DNA of 64,000 nucleotides from JAXMAF01 sp046350555 (GTDB lineage Bacteria; Planctomycetota; Phycisphaerae; Phycisphaerales; SM1A02), in assembly GCA_046350555.1 (NCBI GenBank), contig JAXMAF010000005.1:186001-250000 (forward strand). The letters are read 5' to 3'. This document shows, piece after piece, positions 43,407 to 50,240 of this stretch. A program made the position numbers and the translations under genes. A model generated the notes under the pieces. It did no database searches. It was not told where the DNA came from and worked only from the letters and a program-made list of their open reading frames with translations. Numbering within the stretch: position 1 is the stretch's first letter; every line of letters begins with the position of its first letter.

Positions 43407-43499
43407 GGTGCTGTCTCCGTCGAGAGGTGGTTGTCGATTGGATGAATTGCGATGGGTTGTTCGCGCGATGGAATGTCAAGACGTTGGTGGCGATGGCTG

Positions 43500-43602
43500 A
43501 TACGCGTCCCGGTTGATTCTCGCGCCTCACCTAATCCACTTCCGTCATGACGCGCCGCTATGGGCAAGGCGTCGAACGCATGGGGGTCTACTGGAATCCG
43601 CA
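43500..43602 (+). repeat. Dispersed ~105-bp element, full copy
   Basis: This copy begins ATACGCGTCCCGGTTGATTC and ends TACTGGAATCCGCA. The interior is diverged (CCTAATCCACTTCCGTCATG). It lies between the starts and ends of two dockerin genes. TGA overlaps its left edge, but no gene ends there. Confidence 0.85.
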
Positions 43603-43631
43603 AAGGAGCCGTGCCGTCCGGCGTGCCTTGC

Positions 43632-44663
43632 TCAGCACGGGCCCCAGGCCGCGAGCAGCAGGCCGATGTCGCCGCCATCGACGACGCCGTTGCCGTCGAG
43701 ATCCTCGGCCGTGCGCTTGTCGCCCCAGGCGCCGAGCAGGATTCCCAGGTCGGCGCCATCCACGATGCCGTTCTCGTCGAGATCGGCTGCGCATGGAAGA
43801 TCCTCGGTCGGCTCGGTGCCCTCGGTTCCAGCCTCGGCGCGCAGGTTTGCGATGAAGACCGCGCTGTCCAGGATGTGGTCGTTCACATCACCGACCTCGA
43901 AGACCAGGACGTGCTCCCCCTCCGAGAGCTCGGCGGTGGTCGTGGTCAGGTGGTGCAGGAGCCCGTGCGGGTTGGAGAAGGCGGTGTTCTGGTCGGCGGT
44001 CGTCTCGAGGCCCGCGAACGAGCTGCCAACCTGGACGGCGTTGCCGCTTGGGTCGTAGCAGATCTGGTTGGACGGATCGAGCCCGTCGAGGAAGACGAGG
44101 AACGCGTCGGTGTACAGGCCCGTCCAGAAGGGGTACTCGACGGACCCGAAGATGAAGTCGAACTTGATCTGCGTGGCCGTCGAGAGTGTGAAGGTCACGG
44201 TGATGGAGGCGACGTCGAACGAGCCGTAGAAGTTCTCGATGGAACCGGCCGTCGCGCCATACAGGTCGAACTCCGGCGTGCCGCCCGAATCGGGCTCGGG
44301 GGTCATCTGGCTGTTCACCTGCGCCGGTGGCGACGAGGGGTCGTAGCCGGGGTCGGTGGCGCCCGGGATGGGCCCGAGGTTTGTTACGTCGCCGCTCGAA
44401 AGGACAATGCCATTCTGGATGGTGACCGGCGGGATCACGAAGTTGCTGTACGTGCCGAACTGGCCGGCGACACCACTCGAGACCTTGAGGGACTTGATCG
44501 TGAGCCCTGCCGGATGGAGGCCGTTCGCCAGGAGCCCCGTGTCCATGGTCGGATTGGTCACGACCGCACCGTGCGCGGGAAGCGCGGCGCACAGCAGGAC
44601 GGACGAGCAGGCTCCGAGAGCAAGAAGGTGGCGGATGTCGAGGGCGGTTTGAAGGGTGCGCAT
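43632..44663 (-). CDS. Secreted choice-of-anchor-L-like protein with dockerin-like tail
   Basis: From ATG 44663, with GAGGAG upstream, the product is 343 aa. The signal peptide includes LLALGACSSVLLCAALPAHG. The domain has NGIVLSSGDVTNLGPIPG, then FDFIFGSVEYPFWTGLYTDA followed by FLVFLDG. This is the pattern of choice-of-anchor L domains (GI.LSSG ... FGSEEY...NDxFxxFLDG). Such domains occur in exported proteins that use different surface anchors. The dockerin-like pair here (DLDENGIVDGADLGILLGAWG and DLDGNGVVDGGDIGLLLAAWG) takes the place of the usual sorting signal. Confidence 0.85.
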   Translation of the reverse strand: MRTLQTALDIRHLLALGACSSVLLCAALPAHGAVVTNPTMDTGLLANGLHPAGLTIKSLKVSSGVAGQFGTYSNFVIPPVTIQNGIVLSSGDVTNLGPIPGATDPGYDPSSPPAQVNSQMTPEPDSGGTPEFDLYGATAGSIENFYGSFDVASITVTFTLSTATQIKFDFIFGSVEYPFWTGLYTDAFLVFLDGLDPSNQICYDPSGNAVQVGSSFAGLETTADQNTAFSNPHGLLHHLTTTTAELSEGEHVLVFEVGDVNDHILDSAVFIANLRAEAGTEGTEPTEDLPCAADLDENGIVDGADLGILLGAWGDKRTAEDLDGNGVVDGGDIGLLLAAWGPC

Positions 44664-44944
44664 GAGTGGCTCCTCGCGTGTTGCGACGGACGGAACGGTG
44701 AACGGCAACGACTGAAGGGCGTGTCAACGGCCTCGCTGGGCTCTCTCGAAGCGAGCGGCTCGACGCGATTCATGACAGGCGGCGAGTCGTCGCCGGCGAT
44801 GTGGTGCAGGGTGCACCGGTGGGCCGCGAGAGGACGATGGGTACGTCAAACACTACTATGTCATGTCGCGCGCCCCCGCTGCACAGGTTGCAGCCGACGC
44901 GCGCCGCCGAGCGAGCGCTCACGCGAGCCCGGCGTTCGCCGGCG

Positions 44945-44969
44945 CTTGTGGTGCAGCCGTCCCGGCTGC
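44945..44969. repeat. Single arm of the CTTGTGGTGCAGCC repeat
   Basis: CTTGTGGTGCAGCCGTCCCG then GCTGC matches one arm plus centre of the inverted pair at 41814-41866. Confidence 0.75.
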
Positions 44970-45172
44970 CATGCAGGCGACGCAGGTCATGCAGGTCAGA
45001 GGTTTGCACGACAAGGGCCGGCGACGCCCAAGGATCAAAGGGATCCGTGCGCCCCGCGCCGCTGGCCGGGCAACCTTCACCGGCGTGGTGTCCGGCAAGG
45101 AACAACGCCGCCCTCGGTCCTTGCGGATCGAAGGCGGCGTCTCTTGGGGGATCGTGCTGAAGTGCAGTCTCC

Positions 45173-45275
45173 TACGGATTCCAGTAGGCCTCCATGCGTT
45201 CGACCCCTTGCCCGCAGCGGCGTCTCACGGCGGAATGAGGTTGGGTGGGGCGCGAGAATCAACTGGGACGCGCAT
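45173..45275 (-). repeat. Dispersed ~105-bp element, full copy
   Basis: TACGGATTCCAGTAGGCCTC ... GAATCAACTGGGACGCGCAT, reverse orientation, 46 bp from the end of the HAF-repeat gene. Confidence 0.9.
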
Positions 45276-45321
45276 TCGTCGGCGTTCGACTCTTCCTGGT
45301 GCGCTCAGCGTGTCCCAGGTG

Positions 45322-46668
45322 TCAACTCGTCCAAGCGCCAAGCAACAGGCCGAGGTCGGCGCCGTCGACCGTTCCGTTGTGATCGAGGTCGGCGCAGACA
45401 TCGCTGCCGCCGAAGGCCGCGAGCATGATGCCGAGATCGCCGCCGTCCACCTTGCCGTCGGCATTGAGGTCGGCGGGAGCCCGCGGCGTCAGCAGGAAGG
45501 CCCGGCCACGACCCAGGTGCTTTCCAAAGCCGACGATCTGTCCGGCGGCATTGATGCCCGTCGCCTTGCGCAGCAACCATCCGCTGCCCGGGTCGATCTG
45601 CGAGTTGAGGTCGGTGACCGCGCCGCCACCGAACCACGCCACTGCGCGATCGTCCGACGTGCCGACGATGTCGCCGACGTCGTCGATGGCATACGCGGCG
45701 CTGTTGAGGCCGCCAGGAAAGACGCCCAGATCGAGCGTCTCGGTGACCACGCCGTTGCCGTCGAGCGTCCAGCGCACCGCGTGGGGCTGGGCGGAGGCCG
45801 TGTCCGCGATGCCGACCACGACATCGGAGTTGTTGATGTCGATGCCATGGCTGCGCGTGCCGCCCAGCGTGGGCAGCGCGCTCATCGCGCTTGGCTTCCA
45901 GACGAAGGCGCGGATCGTCTTGCCATCGGTGAGCAGCGACTCGCCGACGATCCAGCCCGCGTCGTTGATCGCCATCGCGCTGCTGTGGCCGCCGCCAAGC
46001 GTGCCGAGATCGAGGGTTGCACCGCCCTGCGCCCGGACGGCGTGGGAGACGCCCGGCTTGCCGGCGACTGGCTTCTCGCCAACAACGGTGCCAAGGGAAT
46101 TGATGTCGCGGGCCGTGAAGTCGCCAAGGTTCGTCGAGCCGCCGCCCGCTGGCCAGAGCGCCGCATGCGGGGCGAGCTCGCCGAGCGAATACGAGACGCC
46201 CACGGCGTCGCCGCCGGCGTTCACGGCAAAGGCGATGCTGTGATGGTCGGTGCCGATCACGCCAAGGTCGATAACGTCGGTGCCGCCGCCGACGATGCGG
46301 AAGCCATGGATGTTGCGCTCGTCGCCGGTGGTGATCGAGAGTCCGACGATCGTCCCACCGGGACTGATCGCCCAGGCGCCGCTTCCGGGCTCGATGCGGA
46401 TGTCGCCGCCGACGATTGTCCCGAGGTCGCGCACGACGTACGGCGGGCAGGCGCCGAACGTGGAGGATGTGGTCGCCATGAGTGCGACGGTACCAGCCAC
46501 GGCCGATGCGAACGCTTCGGCGCCCATGTTGAGACGGGTCCCAGTTGGTTGTCGCGCCCTACCCAACCCAATTCCGCCGCGAGACGCCGCTGTGGGCAAG
46601 GGGTCGAACGCATGGAGGTCTGCTGGAGTCCGTATGAAGCGGGTCCGGGCCGTCATGTTGATCGACAT
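45322..46668 (-). CDS. Secreted HAF-repeat protein with dockerin-like tail; dispersed element inside the N-terminal coding region
   Basis: ATG 46668 is preceded by AAGGAG at 8 bp, so it is the natural start. The first residues are MSINMTAR. Codons for about 35 residues (IRTPADLHAFDPLPTAASRG and onward) then come from a full copy of the ~105-bp element (46532-46634). After that the protein resumes with MGAEAFASAVAGTVALMA, which looks like the hydrophobic part of a signal peptide. The body consists of HAF repeats (AINDAGWIVGESL, GIDINNSDVVVGIA, GINAAGQIVGFG). The dockerin-like pair ends the protein (DLNADGKVDGGDLGIMLAAFG and DLDHNGTVDGADLGLLLGAW). The insert may impair export, unless translation restarts at ATG near 46524. 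Confidence 0.8.
   Translation of the reverse strand: MSINMTARTRFIRTPADLHAFDPLPTAASRGGIGLGRARQPTGTRLNMGAEAFASAVAGTVALMATTSSTFGACPPYVVRDLGTIVGGDIRIEPGSGAWAISPGGTIVGLSITTGDERNIHGFRIVGGGTDVIDLGVIGTDHHSIAFAVNAGGDAVGVSYSLGELAPHAALWPAGGGSTNLGDFTARDINSLGTVVGEKPVAGKPGVSHAVRAQGGATLDLGTLGGGHSSAMAINDAGWIVGESLLTDGKTIRAFVWKPSAMSALPTLGGTRSHGIDINNSDVVVGIADTASAQPHAVRWTLDGNGVVTETLDLGVFPGGLNSAAYAIDDVGDIVGTSDDRAVAWFGGGAVTDLNSQIDPGSGWLLRKATGINAAGQIVGFGKHLGRGRAFLLTPRAPADLNADGKVDGGDLGIMLAAFGGSDVCADLDHNGTVDGADLGLLLGAWTS
46532..46634 (+). repeat. Dispersed ~105-bp element inside a coding sequence
   Basis: This full copy (AGACGGGTCCCAGTTGGTTG ... TGCTGGAGTCCGTAT) lies within codons about 12-46 of the HAF-repeat gene on the opposite strand. 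The element is open in that frame, so the gene is not interrupted by a stop. TCAACATG occurs on both sides of the insert in the coding strand. Confidence 0.9.
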
Positions 46669-46759
46669 TCCAAGGCTCCTTCCATCGTCAAGTGCAGTTG
46701 TTCGTGTGATGCGCAGGATTGCCTGCGCTGGGAGCGTGCGGGCGGGGCGGCGATGCTCG

Positions 46760-47941
46760 TCAGTCGTTCACCTTGTGGAAGAACGGCTCGTCCGGCGTCT
46801 GGGTGTGGCACACCGTGCAGGTGTTGATCACGCCTTCATGTCCCTGGAGCGCGATCGCCTGCTGGTTGTCGATCGGCGTGACCGTCGCGGTGATGGCGTG
46901 CGGCGATCCATGGCACGCGGCGCAGTGCACGCCGCTGTGTCCCACGGAGTCCTTGAAGAGCTTGCCGGGCTGCTCGAACTGGAAGCCGGGCTTGGAGTGG
47001 CAATCGCTGCAACGCGGCTCGTCGACCCATGGGTTGCGCACCGGGTTGGCGACGGCGTTCATGTCGCCATGGCAGTTCACGCACTGGATGCCGTTGGCCA
47101 GATGGACGTCGCGCTGGCATTGCGTCCGGATGCCCGGATGGCACGCGTAGCAGTCGTTGGGCAGGTTCAGCTTGGCGACGTGCTCGGCGTGGGCGCCATG
47201 CATCGCATGCGAGAGGTTCGAGACACCGGGGATTCCCGGGGCGCCGAGCGCGTTGTCGGCGTGGCAGCTCGCGCACAGCACGGGCTTCTGCGATTCGAGG
47301 TTGGTGCCCTGGAGCTTGTCGTGCTTCTGGAGGATGTCGGTCGCGACTGAGATGCCGTCGCCGCCATGGCAGAGGCTGCAACTCATCTCCGTCGAGACGG
47401 GCACGATTGGACGGGCGATCGTCGAACCCAGCGGGCCGGTCACCTTCACCTCGGCGACGGGGTATGGATCGAGCCGGCCGGTGTCGTCGGTCGGCACGAT
47501 GGGGATGCCCGTCACCTCCCAATGGCCGCTCGCGGTCGGGCTCATCGTGCCGGTGAAGCCATGCCCCGTGAGGCCGACGTCCGGTGGGAGATTGACGCCG
47601 AAGAGCGCCGGCGCGTACTTCCAGAAATTGCTCTTGTCGGCGCCGCGCGTGTTCGCCGGGACGACGTAGCTGACGGTCACGCCGGAGGAGACGATCTGCG
47701 GCTCTTCGGCCCGCCGGATCACCTGGGTTCGGAGGGTGTTGTACGGAGGAAGGATGCAAATCTCGGCGAAGTCGTCGCCCATGCAGTGCATGCCGAGTTC
47801 GTTGTAGCCGAACGCGACATAGGGGCCCGAGGCGACCTGTGCGGCGCCTCCGCCACCAAAGACGAATGCAAGCGATCCGACGGCGCTTGCCGCGACCGCG
47901 ATGGAAGCGATGCGCCTGGCCCGCGAAGTCATCCTGGTCAT
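46760..47941 (-). CDS. Secreted seven-haem c-type cytochrome
   Basis: The product is 393 aa, ATG 47941 with AGGA upstream. The N-terminus has a signal peptide (RRIASIAVAASAVGSLAFVF). Seven CxxCH haem-binding motifs follow in the second half: CSLCH, CASCH, CYACH, CVNCH, CSDCH, CAACH, CTVCH. The first about 180 residues form a separate beta-rich domain (YVAFGYNELGMHCMGDDFAE ... VSYVVPANTRGADKSNFW). The protein is probably a periplasmic electron carrier or a multihaem reductase subunit. No partner oxidoreductase, quinol dehydrogenase or haem-lyase gene is in the window. It precedes the HAF-repeat gene by 91 bp on the same strand. Confidence 0.9.
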   Translation of the reverse strand: MTRMTSRARRIASIAVAASAVGSLAFVFGGGGAAQVASGPYVAFGYNELGMHCMGDDFAEICILPPYNTLRTQVIRRAEEPQIVSSGVTVSYVVPANTRGADKSNFWKYAPALFGVNLPPDVGLTGHGFTGTMSPTASGHWEVTGIPIVPTDDTGRLDPYPVAEVKVTGPLGSTIARPIVPVSTEMSCSLCHGGDGISVATDILQKHDKLQGTNLESQKPVLCASCHADNALGAPGIPGVSNLSHAMHGAHAEHVAKLNLPNDCYACHPGIRTQCQRDVHLANGIQCVNCHGDMNAVANPVRNPWVDEPRCSDCHSKPGFQFEQPGKLFKDSVGHSGVHCAACHGSPHAITATVTPIDNQQAIALQGHEGVINTCTVCHTQTPDEPFFHKVND

Positions 47942-48149
47942 GACAGTTCCTCTCGAGTGAGTCGATTCCCGCGCATCGGTCGCGCCGGGCCACTTCCCCG
48001 TTGGGGGCGAGACGACGTGTTGGAGCCCGTCGGTCGGCGTGCCGTTTCACGCAATCCAAGAAAAGTTCGAGGCACGTCAAGAAGCGCCAGCGCGGCGCGG
48101 CGTGACGCGTCCGCGCTGGCGCCCAATCCAAGCGCTGCGGCCGGGGGTG

Positions 48150-48974
48150 CTACGGGCAGGCGCCCCACAGCCCCAGCAGGAGGCCCAAGTCGGCGCCGTC
48201 CACGATGCCGTTGCCATCGAGGTCGCCCGTTCCCGACCCGGCCCAATTGCCAAGCAACATCCCGAGATCGGCGCCGTTCACCTGGCCATCGCCGTTGAAG
48301 TCGGCGGGACACGGTGGCGGCGCGTTGTTGCCGAGGACCAGGGCACGGCCTTCCGGGAGCGTCCAGAAGAGATTGCCGCCACCCGCGGTGCCGCCGCGGA
48401 TGAACTGGAATGTCTTCGTGCTGCCACCGGTGCCCTGCGACCAGTTCCAATGGACGTACGCCTGACTCGTCAGGCCGATGATTCCGATGAACCAGCGTGG
48501 ATTGGCCGGCGTGTTGGCGGGAAGCGTGACCGGCGTGCTGAGGTCGAGCACGTAATGCGTGAGTCCCCCGGGGCCCGGCGACGTGGTGTAGGACGTGGTG
48601 TCGAAGGTCGCCTGCGGGCTCGGGGGCGGATTGCCGCCACCGTAATAGAAGACCGCGAGGGGCTGGTATGCGATCGTCCCCGGATCCTGCTTCCAGAACT
48701 CGATTCGGAATCCGAGTTCGCACGCGCCGTTGCCCCACCATTCGATGTGGCTGATGGCGGTCGGTGCGCTGAGCGTGAAGTCCTCCCAGCAGACGGCGTC
48801 GCCATCGAGGTCGTTGCCATCGGGGCCGGGATCCTGCCAGAGCTGCGACGAGCGCGACACGCCGCCGCCGCTGACCGGCTGCTGCGAGACGAGCACCGCC
48901 GCGTCAGCCGGGGCCGAGAGGACGGAGAGCGCCGAAAGCACGGAGAGCGAGGCAAGCAGATGGAGAGGTCGCAT
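48150..48974 (-). CDS. Secreted dockerin-type protein, unknown function
   Basis: The product is 274 aa. The signal peptide is MRPLHLLASLSVLSALSVLS, cleaved near PADA. The body (FTLSAPTAISHIEWWGNGAC, FRIEFWKQDPG, YVLDLSTPVTLPANTPANPR, WFIGIIGL) reads as a secreted beta-sandwich of the kind found with PEP-CTERM proteins. The C-terminus is a double dockerin-like repeat (DFNGDGQVNGADLGMLLGNW and DLDGNGIVDGADLGLLLGLWG). AAGGAC lies 12 bp before the start ATG. Confidence 0.8.
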   Translation of the reverse strand: MRPLHLLASLSVLSALSVLSAPADAAVLVSQQPVSGGGVSRSSQLWQDPGPDGNDLDGDAVCWEDFTLSAPTAISHIEWWGNGACELGFRIEFWKQDPGTIAYQPLAVFYYGGGNPPPSPQATFDTTSYTTSPGPGGLTHYVLDLSTPVTLPANTPANPRWFIGIIGLTSQAYVHWNWSQGTGGSTKTFQFIRGGTAGGGNLFWTLPEGRALVLGNNAPPPCPADFNGDGQVNGADLGMLLGNWAGSGTGDLDGNGIVDGADLGLLLGLWGACP

Positions 48975-49055
48975 GAGGAGGTGGTCCTTTCGTGAGTTCG
49001 AACGTGACGGCTCGTGTTCGACTGGCGCGCGGCGAAGCGAAGGCCGACCGATTGG

Positions 49056-49964
49056 TCACGGACACGGGCCCCACACCGAGAGCATCAGGCCCAGGTCGGC
49101 GCCGTTGGTGGTTCCATCGCCATTGGGATCGCCGCCGGGGAGTCCCCAGTTGCCAAGCAGGATGCCGAGGTCGGCGCCATCGACCGTGCCGTTGTGATTG
49201 AGGTCGCCGACACACTGCGGCGGCGCGGGCAGCACGTCGGACCATGTCATGCCGACGCGGATCTCATCGGTCGTGAAGCCACCTCCGTTGCGGAGGGAGA
49301 GCGCCGTCGGGATCGCGTTCACCGGTCCAACGCTGAAGAGCGCCTGCGGGAACCCCGGCTCCGGGGAACCGATCGTCGGGTTGAGGTACATGGAGTACGT
49401 GATTCCCGACCCCGGGGTGTTCTTGGAGATCTTGACCACCACGAGCGTCGTGTCGCCGGTGATGAGTGGAAGGTTGGAGAAGTCGCCAAGGCCTTCGCTC
49501 GTCTCGAGCCCGTAGAGGTACGCTCCCGGCGGGGCTCCGACAGCCATCGCGAATGGGTAGGTGCCGAACGAGAGTCCGCCCCATCCGCTGGCCGAGACGT
49601 CCTCGCGCAGCAGGAACGAGACATAGACCTTCGTCGTTCCGGGAGGAAGCGGTCCAAACGAACGCACGTAGCTGCTGATGGGATAGACACCCCCGTCGGG
49701 GCCGGTGACCGCGGCGCCCGGGGTGAGCGCCAGACCCGGATAGGAGAGTCCAACGGTGCTCACCGACGTCGTCACGTCGTATCCACCGTCGGCCCAGTTG
49801 CTCGACCAGCCGGTCCCGCCGTTCGAGCCCTGAAGGTTGGGAAGCGGGCCGTTGCCGAAGCCGTCGTATGAAAGCTGTTGCGCAGCGGCGGTTCCGGCGG
49901 CGACACACGAGAGGGACAGGGCCAATGAAATGCGGCGGATTGCAGCCACGGATCGAATCTCCAT
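49056..49964 (-). CDS. Secreted dockerin-type protein, unknown function
   Basis: From ATG 49964 the product is 302 aa. The frame extends upstream through the neighbouring element, but the signal peptide (RISLALSLSCVAAGTAAAQ) fixes the start. The body starts LSYDGFGNGPLPNLQGSNGG and contains GGLSFGTYPFAMAVGAPPGA. It resembles LamG-like or other beta-sandwich domains in marine planctomycetes. The C-terminus has two dockerin-like repeats (DLNHNGTVDGADLGILLGNWG and DPNGDGTTNGADLGLMLSVWG). No clear ribosome binding site is seen before the ATG. Confidence 0.78.
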   Translation of the reverse strand: MEIRSVAAIRRISLALSLSCVAAGTAAAQQLSYDGFGNGPLPNLQGSNGGTGWSSNWADGGYDVTTSVSTVGLSYPGLALTPGAAVTGPDGGVYPISSYVRSFGPLPPGTTKVYVSFLLREDVSASGWGGLSFGTYPFAMAVGAPPGAYLYGLETSEGLGDFSNLPLITGDTTLVVVKISKNTPGSGITYSMYLNPTIGSPEPGFPQALFSVGPVNAIPTALSLRNGGGFTTDEIRVGMTWSDVLPAPPQCVGDLNHNGTVDGADLGILLGNWGLPGGDPNGDGTTNGADLGLMLSVWGPCP

Positions 49965-50072
49965 GAAGGAAGTCGTGTCGATGTTGCGTTCCGTCGGTCT
50001 GCACGGAACGCGGCAACGGCGCCGTTGTCCGCACGCGGGCGAACAACGGTGTCGCGGAACGGCGCCGGTCTC

Positions 50073-50176
50073 ATACGGACTCCAGTAGACCTCCATGCGT
50101 TCGACCCATTGCCCACAGCGGCGTCTCACTGCGGAACTGGGTTGGGTGGGGCATGAGAGTCAACTGGGACGCGTAT
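50073..50176 (-). repeat. Dispersed ~105-bp element, full copy
   Basis: ATACGGACTCCAGTAGACCT ... GTCAACTGGGACGCGTAT. Flanks are TC on the left and CA on the right (TCATACGG ... CGTATCA). It lies between the end of the fusion gene and the start of the dockerin gene. Confidence 0.9.
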
Positions 50177-50240
50177 CAGGCGCCCCCGCACATGAATGTT
50201 CGCAGGTCGGTTCGAGCGTCTGCAGCTTCTGCACACCGGG

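Larger units (their letters stand above)
44664..45321. other. Intergenic region with two repeat elements
   Basis: The 658 bp hold no gene I can support. A single arm of the CTTGTGGTGCAGCCGTCCCG repeat is at 44945-44969. A full copy of the ~105-bp element is at 45173-45275. CGCCGCCCTCGGTCCTTGCG and a nearby inverse form near 45108-45140 could form a hairpin. The promoter of the choice-of-anchor gene should be in the first 150 bp. Confidence 0.55.

Noticed and set aside
44863..46827. 654-codon plus-strand frame opposite the HAF-repeat gene
   Set aside because: Antisense shadow; the minus strand has ribosome binding site, repeats and dockerin tail.
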